Of a stretch of 64,000 bases of DNA, positions 10,664 through 23,353 are shown piece after piece; positions within the stretch are counted from its first letter, which is position 1, and every line of letters begins with the position of its first letter. A program made the position numbers and the translations under genes. The stretch comes from Plumapathes pennacea (lineage: Eukaryota; Cnidaria; Anthozoa; Antipatharia; Myriopathidae). The stretch covers positions 12,600,501 to 12,664,500 of the forward strand of contig OZ038473.1 of the NCBI GenBank assembly GCA_964036295.1. The letters run 5' to 3'. Below the pieces are notes generated by a model. The model was not told where the DNA came from. It made no database searches and saw only the letters and a program-made list of their open reading frames with translations.

Positions 10664-11075
10664 GTAAGAAAATAATAGTATATATAGTTCACCACAAACA
10701 TGAACTTTATAGCCGAGCGAACGACCTTTGGCCTCACCTCTTTCGACATCAAGTTTGTATATTGTTTGTTATCTGAAATTAAACACATGCAGGCAACTTC
10801 AATATGGAGTTCTGGACGGAAGGATTTGAAGCGAAATTTTGCTTATGGCTGCCAAAATGCATTTTGAATTTCGCGGTACGGTGCGACGCATGGCTGCGCG
10901 CCGAGCATATTTAATTTTTGCTTGAAAATTATCTTTGGATTTACTCGGCTACCCTCAAAATGAATGCAACATTTTGTTTTGCGTGGTATTCAGGTACAAG
11001 GAAAAACAAAATTTGGAAATTTTTGGCTTTTTACTATTTAGAAGCTGTTGTCTCGGTTGCTTTATGTGCTTTCCT

Positions 11076-11316
11076 GGGCCCGGTTGTTCAAAGCTCGATT
11101 AATCTAACCCACGATTAACTAAATTCTGTTTCTCATGATATTGGCCTGCAAACTGCAGAGATTTGATCAAAGACTTACCAAAAAGTTTGTTCCAACTCAA
11201 AACTAGGTGAGGACGTTGTTTTGTTTGGGAAAGGTTTTCAATTCCAGGTACAAAATGACAACAAAGTTTAGGCTTAACCCAGGGTCAGCCTAACCATGCT
11301 TTGAACAACCGGGCCC
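11076..11316. mobile_element. MITE, GGGCCC-ended family, full copy
   Basis: Near-perfect inverted ends gggcccggttgttcaaagc and gctttgaacaaccgggccc enclose 240 bp, including cacgattaactaaattctg and the complementary aggcttaacccagg. It is the cleanest member of the family in the window. Confidence 0.85.
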
Positions 11317-11999
11317 TGGGATTCACTCTTTTTAGTGTGCCTTTGTGCTTAATGTTACGTTTGATGAAGTGGGATATCTTTGTATTGGCCCTGTGGAACA
11401 TTTCAATCTTAACGACGAATTGAGATAGAGAAACTAAAGTGAGAAGAAGGCAGGACCAAAGGTGCTCACACTCGGAGCAGAACCAAATTGCTGATGACCA
11501 TGGAAGGCAGACGGTCTTCTAGAATGCAGGCAATGGAACACTTGGATTCCTTCACTGAAGCGTTTGAACACGTATAGTTTGTGCATGTGAAAAGTTGGAA
11601 CCTTTTTTTACGAAATAGCTGGAGAATTTGTGAAACTGAGACCTGTCGTGTGAACTGGAGACTATCAAAGGGGAGTTCAACATGCCGTGCAGATTGTAAA
11701 AGGCTATTTAAATAGCAGTCAGCGTGCCACCACACATGTTTCCAAATCAGCGCCCACTGGACAGTCCTTGATTAAACAAAGCTGAACAACTGGAACGGGA
11801 GATCACATGGCAAGAAGCAGACTTTAACCGAATCGCACAAGAGCTTGGAAAAACTTATGCAGAATGCCAATGAGAAATTTCGTGGAAAACAACAGCTGCC
11901 ACAAGAGGGAGTTCAAGACATGCTACACTACGTCCTCAGAGTGAAGTGGGAATGGCTGCATTGTCTTCACCCTTGTCCAGTGAAATAGGTACATCCACT
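11317..11999. other. No recognised gene
   Basis: No domain was recognised. Short - strand open stretches (for example 11466-11735) have no family signature. Confidence 0.4.
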
Positions 12000-14490
12000 C
12001 CTCCCTTCTCAAATGTATGCATAACTAGTGTTCTGTCATGGCAAAGTCTCCAACCATTTACTGGTGTTCTTTTCTTTAGTGGTTCTGGTTCACTAGGTGT
12101 CTCTTTGTCTTTGCTGTCTGTCCTTCAGTATTCAGTACAGGTGCAGGAATCACCTCTCTCTTTGTCAGCTTCACTCTGAGTGTTGCAACTTTCCTCAGGT
12201 GTGAGATATTTTTACCCAGGTTGAATTCCTTTTATACTGAACTCCTGGTGATTCTACTGTATGGTGACACTGTTCATATGTTTGCTAATCACCTCATGTG
12301 GTAGTGGAGCTAATGCTGTTGTTAGCTTGTTATTCACTTCTGCTTGAACAGTACTTTGTCTCCTGTTATGAGTTGTGACCCCACTGCTCACCACTTCTAT
12401 TCCGCATACAGCTTATCTTTAGCTTTCATTTCAGTATCCTTGTCTCTGACTTCATCCATTGTCCTGGCTTCTGTTATTCCTGGCAGCTTTGTGTGCAGAT
12501 TTTGTCTAAATGACAGCTCTACTGGGTTGACTCCTGTTGTTGTGTGTGATGTTGTCTGGTATGCAAATTGATACATCTGCACTTCTTTCTTCCAGTCCTT
12601 TTCTTCGCTTGTGCTATTTGCATCCTCTTTAATAGCAATCGGTTCTGTCTTTTCACCTCTCCATTAGCTTATGGCCAAAGGGGGGTGGTCTTACTGTATC
12701 CCACTGTTCACAAAGTATTGTTCCACAGTTTGAGAAATGAATTGTGGCCCATAGTTGCTGGTTATGGATAGCAGTAGTCCATGTGTTGCAAAAATCCACT
12801 CCAGACCTCACAATTTTGTCAGAACCCATATACCTATCTCATAGTATCTGCTGTAGAAGTCAACAACTATCACTGAATCACCTGATGGTAGTGGTCCAAG
12901 AAGATCTATGACCAGGTCTTGCCATGGGCCACTTGGCAGGAGTGTTGACTTGATAGGTTCTCTCTGTCGATGCCTGACCACCGTACTTTGCTCCTTAGTC
13001 ACTGCTTCATGCTTACATTGGTTCTTCATGTGGCAATGTCTGTACATGGGACTGCAGCTGGTGTGAAACAACAATTCTAGTTTCCTGAAGGATCAACTTT
13101 CCAATTGTTCAGTTTACTGGCAAGTATTGCTTGCACTGGTATGGTTTCCACTGCTCTGACCTGATGTAGTCACTCAACTCAGAATGTTCTTTGTCTTCTG
13201 CTGAAGCTTCCTCAATTTCTCTTGTTGTCATTGCTTTTGGAGTGGCTGTTACCGCTACAAATCTTGCAAATTTTTCCTCAACATTCTGTGCTAAATATGG
13301 TCTTGCTTGCTCCTCTGCTTGTGGACAAAGGATCTGCAATATTCTTCTTTCTTGGCAAGTATGTAACTTTGAACTTGTAAGGCTGTGGTTGCAGGACCCA
13401 TCTTGCAATTCTCCCACAAGGCTATGACTTGGTGGAGTAGATAGTTTCCAATGGTTTGTGGCACAGCTCAAACTCGATACCATACATGTATACAAGGAAG
13501 CATTCACATGCTCAGACTAGGGTCAGAGCTTCCTTCTTGGTTTGGGAATATTGTTTCTTTTCATCTGTCAAACTTTTGCTTACATAGCTGATGATTCTGT
13601 CCTTTCCTTTTTGCTTCTGGATGATGATTGCTCCATAGCCTACTTTGCTGGCATTTGCTATGATGCAGGTTTTGGCATTCTTATCAAGAACTCCAGTATT
13701 TCAGCATTTGCAAGTCTCCTCTTTAGCTCTTCCAAGGCTGCTCTTTGTTCTTCTCCAAACTCGAAAGGTTCTCCCTTCTTGGGTAATCTGTGCAAAGTTT
13801 CAGCAACAGTTGAGTTGTTTGGAATGATTTGTGCATTGTAGTTGGTTAGACCAAGGAAACTTCTGACTTCTGATGCATTCTTTGTTTTGTGGGCACTATG
13901 CACTGTCTTCTCCTTCTCTTCAGATGGTCCAATGCCGTTTGTGGATAACAACAGTCCCATGAAGTACATATGCATCATGTGGAATTAACACTTCTCTGGG
14001 TTTAGAGTGAGATTTCTTTCCTTGAGCTTATTCAGGCCTTTCTCTAGGCTCTGAGCGTGCATTCCAGTGTTCTGTCCCTAGATGATGATGCCATCTGATA
14101 TGTTGGCTGCACCTTCACATTCTTGTAGTACCCGTTGTATAACATGTTGGTACACTTTTGGTGTTGAACAAATACCAAACATCATTCTTTTGTACCTGTA
14201 CAATCCACTGTGTGTTGCAAATGTGGTGATGCTGCTTCAAGCTCTAACTAATGATATCCCTATTTGAGGTCAAGTTCACTGAACACTATTCATTTAGACT
14301 CTGGAGCACTTTGTCGTCTGTAGGTATGGAGTATTGCTCTCTTTGGATTGCTTAATTTACACACCTCACTATGTACAAATGGATGTTGCCATTGGGTTTT
14401 GGTGCAACAACCAGGTACCTGAACTGGTTTGATGATGTCCATCTTACCAACTCCTTGACTTTGGATTTCACTTTATCTCTTAGTCTGAAT
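12000..14490 (-). mobile_element. Second Ty3/gypsy pol remnant
   Basis: From right to left the - strand shows an RT segment (VVAPKPNG), then NASEVRSFLGLTNYNAQ, the RT-RNase H hinge. Next come EEQRAALEELKRRLA and the RNase H region, EEASAEDKEHSELSDY, an integrase zinc/core region (SGPWQDLVIDLLGPLPSG, then FYSRYYEIGI) and a post-integrase stretch (YQTTSHTTTGVNPVEL, typical of AYRTTPHxxTGxSPxxL). Many stops and frameshifts are present and no LTRs could be delimited. It is a different lineage from the 4.6-9.5 kb element. Confidence 0.8.
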
Positions 14491-14769
14491 GGTGTATGCC
14501 TGACTGGTTAGGCTACTGGGTTTATGCTTGGACATTTGTGCAATTTGTGACAGGAGTAGAGTTTGTGGTATCAACAGTAAGTTACAAGGCGTCATATCAC
14601 CAAAAGCTTCTTGAAGGTATCGTGGCAGATCAGGAGCCAGAACGAAAGGTCAAAGACAGAACTCGGAGGGGGAGATAGCAGATGAGATACAGTTGTAAAG
14701 GCCATTAACCAGTGAAACTGAAATGAAGGGGGAGCCAAATAAAGGTCCCACATGATGACAATGGTGGCA

Positions 14770-15840
14770 AAACCCACAGTCTTCAGAATTTGTAGCACTG
14801 AGAACTGTCCCTGTGTACCTGAGCAATGGTATGGAGAGTGAAACTAAAATGTTCTCCTGGATGAATCTGGCAGTAGATCCTATCTAAACAGTGATGTTGT
14901 CGTGAAGCTTGGCCTGGAAGGGAAGTCCACAAACTGACTGTGAATTTACTGAATGACAACCACAGTGGAGTTCAACATGGTGAAGTTCAAATGGAAAGAT
15001 GTTCAAGGCAACCTCGACCTACACAATGGAACAAGCTACCGGCAGCATGCAGGTGGTGGATTGGCATATATACAAGTCCAAATGGGAACACCTAAAGGAA
15101 ATCAAGTTTCCAACCATAGGACCCAGGCCTTCTGATTGGAGTAGATCAGTCCAACTTGCTGTAATCATTGGAAGATAGGGGACAACCTGGAGAACCCATT
15201 GCCAGACTGACCCCACTGGAATGGACCTGCATTAGCAATACCAAGTTAGATGCAGCTAGATGCTGCCAAACCTTTAAAGAAACAGAGTCATTAAACCGGA
15301 AGAAATCACCACTGCAGGGATGGGACTCCTTAAACCTGACGAGAGGTGTTCAAAGAGGAGATCTGTGTTCTGGGACTACAACAGGAGCTGCCTTTGAAGC
15401 CAATAGCAGAGGAAGACTGAGTACTCAGTTGTGATGGGAGACTTTGCTATGCAGAGTGCTTGTCATGGGAAACCCTTTATTCCATAATACTACCCTGGAA
15501 TCACTGGATTACCAAGCTGATAATCAAGAACAGTCATGAACAGAATCAGCACAGGGGAACCAATAATTGGAACTTGCCCAACTCTCAGACTTGTACCAGA
15601 TAATCTGAACCAAAGAAGCCATCACAGAGTGCATGCATGCAGTGTAGACAGAAAGTAGCCATGCCAGCTGCTCAGGTGATGGCTCCATTGTCAGAACTCT
15701 GGACCCGAAAGTCTTTATGTGCCTTTAATTAGACCTCTGTTGACTTTGGTGGACCTTTCTTCACCAAGCAAGGAAGAGGAAAAGCTTACCAGAAAAGATA
15801 CCTATGCTTGTTCACCTGTCTGAAGTGTCCTGTGTTGCAG
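14770..15840 (+). mobile_element. BEL/Pao retrotransposon remnant
   Basis: The + strand carries a degraded retroviral-type aspartic protease region (LRTVPVYLSNG, then a broken DSGS.RSYL). After it come HKSKWEHLKEIKFPTIGPRP and a GEPIARLTPLEWTCI segment, which is the protease-to-RT spacer typical of BEL/Pao elements. Near the end it jumps to MPAAQVMAPLSEL and [16 protein letters not shown], the BEL/Pao integrase entry. The RT domain between them is deleted and there are multiple stop codons. Confidence 0.75.
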
Positions 15841-17449
15841 AGTGCTAAACCATATTCGCTCTCCGAGGGGCTACGCAAACTGTAAATTGTTAATATATTG
15901 TTACCCACATAAGAAGAGGACTTTATTTTGTTTTTGTTGTTAATTTACAGTCAGGCATTCCTCGCAAGCATGTAGAGGAAAAAAGGACACCCAAGGGTGA
16001 GTGGGAGAGAGTTTTTCTGTGGGAGTCGAGTTGTGAAGCATGTAACTGGCGACAGGAATAAACAAAGAGCATTTGTGAGTGTTTATTGGGTACCGTCAAG
16101 GTGCTTGAGCAGGAGAGGCAGGGTAACCATAAGTAAAAGGGTTTATTTAATTCCATTTCCCTCTGCAGATCACTTTCACACCGTGGAGCTGATAGTCAAA
16201 CTAAAGGAGTAATGTCTGCAATGCACAGGTACTGTAAGTCAACTCCAACAGTTGTCTTTGTAAAGTTAAACATTTGCTGTGCAGTTAGTAGAAACTACAT
16301 CTAAATGATGTGTACGAGTCTATCAAGAGACACTAATTCTCAGATGATCTTCACATACAGTAAACCCCAGGATGTAAACCTAAAGACTGCCCTTATAGTC
16401 ATTCAAACTCTGTGTAAGAGCCCTCGTAAGCAAGTGAGAACACTATTGGGAAGGGTCTGACTCATCAGTCAAAATTTTAACAAGCAATGTTCACTAAGTG
16501 ATCACAATGATGATAACATAATTATTATGCTCACAGTTGGTTGATGAGACACAGTATTAAATTAGTAGTTCAAGATGATTTTCAGTCGTACCGCATCCAA
16601 GTGACTATTCTAAATGCTTTACTTGTAAATGACCAACTTTAGTGTTTCAGCACATTTTTGATTATAAGAGCCCATTCTTGTAAGCAACCAGCTTAAGTTG
16701 TGACCACTTTTTTGAATTCCTGAGGTTGTCGCTTACGAGATCTTTGACTGTATTGCTTTTACAACAGGTGGACAAGAGGATCATATATTGTAAACGGCAG
16801 TGACTTCCTATGCCACCCTGGTCCATAGGTCCTGGCTACACTGTAAGTTGTATAATATTGCACTGAATTTATCATTATTGATCTGTCATTGTATTTTTTG
16901 TGTTAAGTAATATCATCTTTTTAAATATGCCCCATGCCTCTAAAAAGCTCTCCCCTTATTTGACCCTTCTATTTCTGAAGGTGATTATCAATTTTCTCAT
17001 TCAGTCTTTCACCAGAGATATATGATGTAGTATGGAGAATTTGCTTCTTGGTAGTTCACGCAAGGTATATACAATAATATAGGTGCTTTAAAAATTTTTT
17101 TCTGGGCGTATGATTGTGATGTTTCTGCTAGTGGATAAAGCTAGTTTACTGTTCATTTGCTTAGCTCATCATGGACAATGGACCAGCAGCTAAGAAAACG
17201 CACGCACACAGTACATCCAAGCTGGTAAGTTTGACTCTTTGCAAAACATGAAATTGTACAATATTGTTGTTTAAAACTGTTTATTTAGGTGACAGTTATG
17301 TTCATGCCAAGAAAAGCAAGAAGCTTTTTGTTTGCTTTCGTTTATTTGGCCATTTTGTATTTAGTATAAAAATATCCTGTGTTCAAGTTGGAGCTAGATT
17401 AGTGTTAAAGGATGTAGTCAACTGGAAAATGAGTTGAAGTTAGTAGAAT

Positions 17450-19015
17450 GATTTTAGTTTCAAGTGTTCCTTGTGCAGAAATTGATTTTAAGAGAAATAA
17501 TTTTTAAGTTACTTTTTCCTTATACAGGACTTATAAAGCAAAAAAAAAAAAAAAAAAATGACAAGGCAACTGGAACTGGATACAAAGAACCAGCCACCTT
17601 CAGGAGAAGCGTTGCTTTGCCTTTGAAGGGTCATTTCTGGACACAGCCAAAGAAGAAAGGTAAGAAAGAAAAAAGCACAGTTTCTGCTTGGACAGTCAGA
17701 CACAAGAAAGAAAAAGGTTAAACATTAGAAAGCAAGGATCAGTAAGATTGTTTTGTTGAATGTCAACCCCAAAAGGCTTTTATAGTTTAGCACAAAAATA
17801 AACTATAGGTTTTGAAAGTTTATATCTAGGAGGGGAGCAGGTAACTTAGGTAACACTCTGTTTATAAAGCAATTGACAACAGCATCGCCAAGCATATTAT
17901 ATACAAGTGTTTGTTCTAATGGTTGTTTCTGCTGTGAGTTTATACTTAGTTCCTTTGTGTATGTATTTTTTCCCATCCTTTCTGAAGTTTGATTCCTAAA
18001 CCAGTGTTAAGCACATCTGAATAGCAGTCCTAACCAGGCCCTCTCTTTCTAATGTCAGCCTCTGACCAGTAGACTGCTCACTGAATGGCTTAGGCAAATT
18101 ATGGCTTCAGCAGGAATCAATGGAAATATTATTCCAGTCACAGCTTCAGGATTGGAGCAGCTCCACAAATTGAGAAGAACAGTGGCAGCATGGAATGGTG
18201 TCCCAGACCGCCTTACCCAGGCATTAGGTTGCTGGTCTAGCAATGCTTACCAATCCTACATTAGGAGCCCAACTAAAGTGTTGGCACAGCTCTCCCAGCA
18301 GCTTGCAAAACAACTCTGCACTGGTATGTACTGGTTTATTGGTTAGGGGTTGCTATGACCTAAGCTTGCGCCTGCTATGTCTTCGGTACATTACAGGGTG
18401 TGGTGCTTGGGTTATTTGGGTGAGGGAGGTCCTCTTGGTTGCATCCTTCCACAGTCCCTTCTCTCCAAGCAACATTTCATGTTGGAGTCCAGTATTGGTG
18501 GTGGACTGTGGCAAGGTTGCTATGGTTACCACCTGCCCTGGAGCTGGCAATGGGTGGTTTAGTTTCAAGTCTTGTGCAGAAATAAAAGAATTAATTTTAA
18601 GATATTTTTCCTTATATAGAACTTATAAAGAGAGAATAAAAATAGACAAGGCAACTGCAACTTGACACAAAGAACCAGCCACCTTCAGGAGAAACATTGC
18701 TTTGCCTTGAAAGGTCATTTCTGGACACAGTCAAAGAAGAAAGGTAAGAAAGAAAGGAGTTTCTGCTTGGCTTTGATGCAAAAATATATGTTAGAGCTTT
18801 TGAAAGTTAGATTGAAGAGGGGAGCAGGTAATTTAGATAACACTCCATTATAGAGCAATATTTACAAGAGGGTTGCCAAGCATACTATGTCTTTGTTCTG
18901 ATGTTTGTTTCTGTTGTGAGTTCATATTTAGTTCTGTTGTGTATGTATTTTTTCCCATTCTTTTGGAAGTTTGATTACTAACCCAGTGTCAAGCACGTCT
19001 GGGTAGCAGTCACAC
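17450..19015 (+). repeat. ~500-bp direct duplication flanking a recombinase fragment
   Basis: Sequence around 17450-18020 and 18570-19015 is homologous. Both halves contain an acceptor (ccttataca/tag), the exon-like cassette ending aagaagaaag before GTAAG, and a tail with ttgtgtatgtattttttcccat and aagcacrtctg. The tyrosine-recombinase fragment lies between them, so the unit may have been duplicated around, or together with, that insertion. Confidence 0.65.
18058..18330 (+). pseudogene. Tyrosine recombinase C-terminal fragment
   Basis: An open stretch encodes LLTEWLRQIMASAGI, a disturbed middle, AAWNGVPDRLTQALGCWSSN and AYQSYIRSPTKVL. The helix before LG.W.S.AY..YIR is the hallmark end of phage-integrase-like recombinases from DIRS, Ngaro or Crypton elements, with the Tyr of YIR as the expected nucleophile. 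The catalytic HxxR region (usually GHSFR) is replaced by unrelated residues (SGLEQLHKLRR), probably through frameshifts. Only the last third of the domain is present, so it is a dead fragment. Confidence 0.65.
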
Positions 19016-19077
19016 AGTACTTTTTATCTAAATCAGTTGGATAACCAGTGTTTCTATCTTTTCTAAATTATTTTCAG

Positions 19078-22000
19078 TGAAGGCATCTTCTGGTCATGAC
19101 TGTTGCAAAGTCTGCTTGCGGCTGTGCCTGTCTGCAGCGACTCAAGCTGTAAGTGAATAGTTTAAAGGTACTTGTAGTCCTTCATAATTAAATGAGGCTA
19201 AATGAAATTTAGGTAAAGTTAAACTCGAGACAGTTGGTGGTCAGGGGTCTGCTTTTTGATACTTTGAGGGGTTCTGCCCCTTCACTTTTTATCTAAATCA
19301 GTTGGATAACCAGTGTTTCTATATTTTTCCAGTTATTTTTAGTGAAGGAATCTTCTGGTCATGACTGCTGTGAAGTCTGCTTGTGGCTGTGCCTGTTCAT
19401 GGCGACCCAAGCTGTAAGTGAATAGTTTAAAGCTTCATGTAGTCCTTCATAATTAAATGGGGCTAAATGAAATTCAGCAAAGTTAAACTCAAGACAGTTG
19501 CTGGTCAGCAGTTTGGTTTCTGATACTTTGGGGGGTTTCTGCCCCTGTACTTTTTATCTAAATCAGTTGGATAACCAGTGTTTCTATATTTTCCCAATAT
19601 TATTTTCAGTGAAGGCATCTTCTGGTCAAGATTGCTGCAAAGTCTGCTTGTGGCTGTGCCTGTTCATGGCGACCCAAGCTGTAAGTGAATAGTTTAAAGC
19701 TACATGTAGTCCTTCATAGTTAAATGGGGCTAAATGAAATTCAGCAAAGTTAAACTCGAGACAGTTGGTGGTCAGCGGTCTGCTTTTTGATACTTTGAGG
19801 GGTTCTGCCCCTGTACTTTTTATCTAAATCAGTCGGATAACCAGTGTTTATATTTTTCCAGTTATTTTCAGTGAAGGAATTTTCTGGTCATGATTGCTGC
19901 AAAGTCTGCTTGTCACTGTGCCTGTTCCTGGTGACCCAAGCTGTAAGTGAATAGTTTAAAGGTACATGTAGTCCTTCATAATTAATTTAGCAAAGTTAAA
20001 CTCAAGACAGTGGCTGGTCAACAGTTTGGTTTCTGATACTTTGGGGGGTTTCTGACCCTGTACTTTTTATCTAAATCAGTCGGACAACCAGTGTTTCTAT
20101 ATTTTTCCAATCATTTTCAGTAAAGGCATCTTCTGGTCATGACTGCTGCAAAGTCTGCTTGTCGCTGTGCCTGTTCCTGGTGACCCCTGCTGTAAGTGAA
20201 TAGTTTAATTGATTAAATGAGGCTAAATGAAATTTAGCAAAGTTAAACTCAAGACAGTTGCTGGTCAACGGTTTGGTTTCTGATACTTTGGGGGATTTCT
20301 GCCCCTGCACTTTTTATCTAGATCGGTTGGATAACCAGTGTTTCTATATTTTCCCAATATTATTTTCAGTGAAAGCAGCTTCTGGTCATGACTGATGTGA
20401 AGTCTGCTTGTGACTGTGTGTTTGCGGTGACCCCTGCTGTAAGTGAATAGTTAAAAGGCACACGTAGTCCTTCATAATTAATTGAGGCTAAATGAAGTTT
20501 AGCAAAGTTAAACTCGAGACAGTTGCTGGTCAACGGTTTGGTTTCTGATACTTTAAGGGGTTCTGCCCCTGTATTTTTTATCTAAATCAGTTTGGTAACC
20601 AGTGTTTCTATATTTTTAAAATTATTTTCAGTGAAGGCATCTTCTGGTCATGACTGCTGTGAAGTCTGCTTGTGGCTGTGCTTGTCCGCAGGGACCCAAG
20701 CTGTAAGTGAATAGTTTAAAGGTACATGTAGTCCTTCATAATTAAATGAGGCTAAATGAAATTTAGCAAAGTTAAACTCGAGACAGTTGCTGGTCAACAG
20801 TTTGGTTTCTGATACTTTAAGGGGTTCTGCCCCTGTATTTTTTATCTAAATCAGTTTGGTAACCAGTGTTTCTATATTTTTAAAATTATTTTCAGTGAAG
20901 GCATATTCTGGTCATGACTGCTGCGAAGTCTGCTTGTGGCTGTGCCTGTCCGCAGGGACCCAAGCTGTAAGTGAATAGTTTAAAGGTACATGTAGTCCTT
21001 CATAATTAAATGAGGCTAAATGAAATTTAGCAAAGTTAAACTCGAGACAGTTGCTGGTCAACAGTTTGGGTTCTGATACTTTAAGGGGTTCTGCCCCTGT
21101 ATTTTTTTATCTAAATCAGTTTGTAACCAGTGTTTCTATATTTTTAAAATTATTTTCAGTGAAGGCATATTCTGGTCATGACTGCTGCGAAGTCTGCTTG
21201 TGGCTGTGCCTGTCCGCAGGGACCCAAGCTGTAAGTGAATAGTTTAAAGGTACATGTAGTCCTTCATGATTAAATGAGGCTAAATGAAATTTAGCAAAGT
21301 TAAACTCAAGACAGTGGCTGGTCAACGGTTTGGTTTCTGATACTTTGGGGGGTTTCTGCCCCTGTATTTTTTATCTAAATCAGTTGGATAACCAGTGTTT
21401 CTATATTTTTCCAATCATTTTCAGTGAAGGCATCTTCTGGTCATGACTGCTGTGAAGTCTGCTTGTGGCTGTGCCTGTCTGCAGGGACCCAAGCTGTAAG
21501 TGAATAGTTTAAAGGTACACGTAGTCCTTCATAATTAATTGAGGCTAAATGAAATTTAGCAAACTTAAACTTGAGACAGTTGCTGGTTCGCAGTCTGCTT
21601 TCTGATACTTTAAGGGGTTTTGCTCCTCTACTTTTTATCTAAATCAGTCGGATAACCAGTGTTTCTATATTTTTCCAATATTATTTTCAGTGAAGGCATC
21701 TTTTGGTCATGACTGCTGCAAAGTCTCCTTGTGGCTGTGCCTGTTTGCGGAGACCCAAGCTGTAAGTAAATAGTTTAAAGCTGCACGTAGTCCTTCATAA
21801 TTAAATGAGGCTAAATGAAATTTAGCAAAGTTAAATTCGAGACAGTTGCTGGTCAGCTGTCTGCTTTTTGATACTTTGAGGGGTTGTGCCCCTGTACTTT
21901 TTTATTGAAATCAGTCAGATAACTAGTGTTTAGGAGGAATACAGGGGAATACATAGGAATACATAGGAATACATGGAAACACATAGAAATACATACGAAT

Positions 22001-22233
22001 ACATAGGTACATATGCATATTTATGATATATATTATAACTATACATTATAATAGGGTTACGTGAAGTACCAACCAATTCTTTGAGTGGTTTTGCCCTTGT
22101 ATTTTTTTGTATCTAAATCGGTTGGATAACCAGTGTTTCTATATTTTTCCAATCATTTTTAGTGAAGGCATCTTCTGGTCATGACTGCTGCAAAGTCTTT
22201 ATGTGACTGTGCCTGTCCACGGCGACTCAAGCT
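19078..22233 (+). repeat. Tandem array of 12 exon-A units
   Basis: Exon-like blocks lie at 19078-19148, 19343-19413, 19610-19680, 19872-19942, 20121-20191, 20370-20438, 20632-20702, 20896-20966, 21160-21230, 21425-21495, 21691-21761 and 22163-22233. The usual unit period is 249-267 bp; the block plus its intron (gtaagtgaatagttta...ttttcag) repeat together. Copy 6 is 69 nt with a stop in the otherwise open frame. The open frame gives a Cys-rich peptide (SGHDCCKVCLWLCL) that changes between copies. Before copy 12 a gaatacata microsatellite (about 21931-22020) is inserted. Confidence 0.9.
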
Positions 22234-22426
22234 GTAAGTGTATAGATGAAAGCTAGTCCTTCATATTTAACTGGTTGTAAACGTGCAGACGTCTTCTAGA
22301 TTAGGAATACTTTTAAACAAGATTATATGTTATTGTGCAGTGCAACAGTGGCACTGACTCTGATTATTATTTGTTCTTACTACATTATTGGCACTTTTTT
22401 TTTGGATTCTTTGGGAGTTAACAAAG

Positions 22427-22557
22427 TGACGTCAGTTTTTTGTGTCTGTCCTCTTATTGATCATGAAACGCGTCATAACATTGTCAAAAAGTTGTGGATC
22501 CACCATGACGCGTTTCATGATCAATAAGAGGACAGACACATAAAAAAACTGGCGTCA
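22427..22557. repeat. Long near-perfect hairpin (43-46-bp arms)
   Basis: The left arm cagttttttgtgtctgtcc... (22433-22475) is matched by its reverse complement at 22506-22551 with only a one- to three-base length difference in the A/T run. The loop is 30 bases. A few more flanking bases (gtgacgtcag and ctggcgtcaa) also pair. It lies in the interval between the A array and block C, where it would be intronic. Transcribed, it would form a long stable stem. It may be a small foldback transposon. Confidence 0.85.
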
Positions 22558-22827
22558 ATTTGTTTTTTACAATAACAAAACTCGAGCGACGACGCGGGGA
22601 AAACACGCAAGAAAACTGGATTTTGTTCGATTTGACCGAAATGTTGTCAACAACTTTTCCCGCTTTCTAATTGGTCGAGGTTGAAATTCAAGACATTTCA
22701 TTGGCCAAAAAGTGACAGTTTGACGTGAGCATTTCGCGCGTGCAAAAATTTGATTTCCTTTCTTGGAACTGACTTTGAGATTGGGTTTAGTTGTCCCTCT
22801 CAATGCCGTTTTTTTTTTGTTCAACAG

Positions 22828-22887
22828 GATACGGGCCTTTGCAGTGAATATAAAATTCGACTGGCGTACAACAGGATCAGGACCGCT
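22828..22887 (+). ncRNA. Block C, single exon-like unit
   Basis: A 60-nt block between acceptor ttttttgttcaacag and donor GTAAGTAG. It contains gatacgggcctttgcagtga and ends gatcaggaccgct. It is present once, between the A and B arrays, and all three features of a short internal exon are visible. Confidence 0.45.
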
Positions 22888-23353
22888 GTAAGTAGTTAAA
22901 ATTATTTATAAATTGTGTAGCAATTAAACCGCGCACTTTTTTTTTTGTGAGATCACAAAGAAAACAGCGTTGGGAAGCAATTTAGATATGTTTGTTCCTA
23001 AATCTTTGTGCATATTGTTTTCGCTTCTTTCTGAGTCAAAAACATTGTGTCTTGTATATTTATTTCGTCATTTGAAATTGAAAGAGAAGCGAAGCGGTCG
23101 TCGAACGGCATAAATTATCAGTCCCACTGCACGTGCGTTTTTTCCTTGTAATTAGTCTTATTGTTACCCGGGTCCCAGAGGATTAGAAAACCTCTCTTAT
23201 TGGTTTATTTCTCGGCTATTCGTAAAATTATTCAAATTCGACATCATTGCCTTCTGTTCGCTCACAAACACAGTTGTTCTTTATTTGTGTACCGTATTTC
23301 CACATGTACATGATCATTGAGCAGCGTTTAAAACCTGTATTTTTTTTTTTTCA

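Noticed and set aside
19498-21242. Cys-rich small ORFs in the A array (SGHDCCKVCLWLCL-type)
   Set aside because: The frame runs on into the intron and stops; one copy has an internal stop, and block length (3n+2) breaks any serial frame.
19078-22233. CRISPR-like alternation of repeats and spacers
   Set aside because: The intervals between blocks are themselves conserved and the borders are splice sites; the context is an animal genome.
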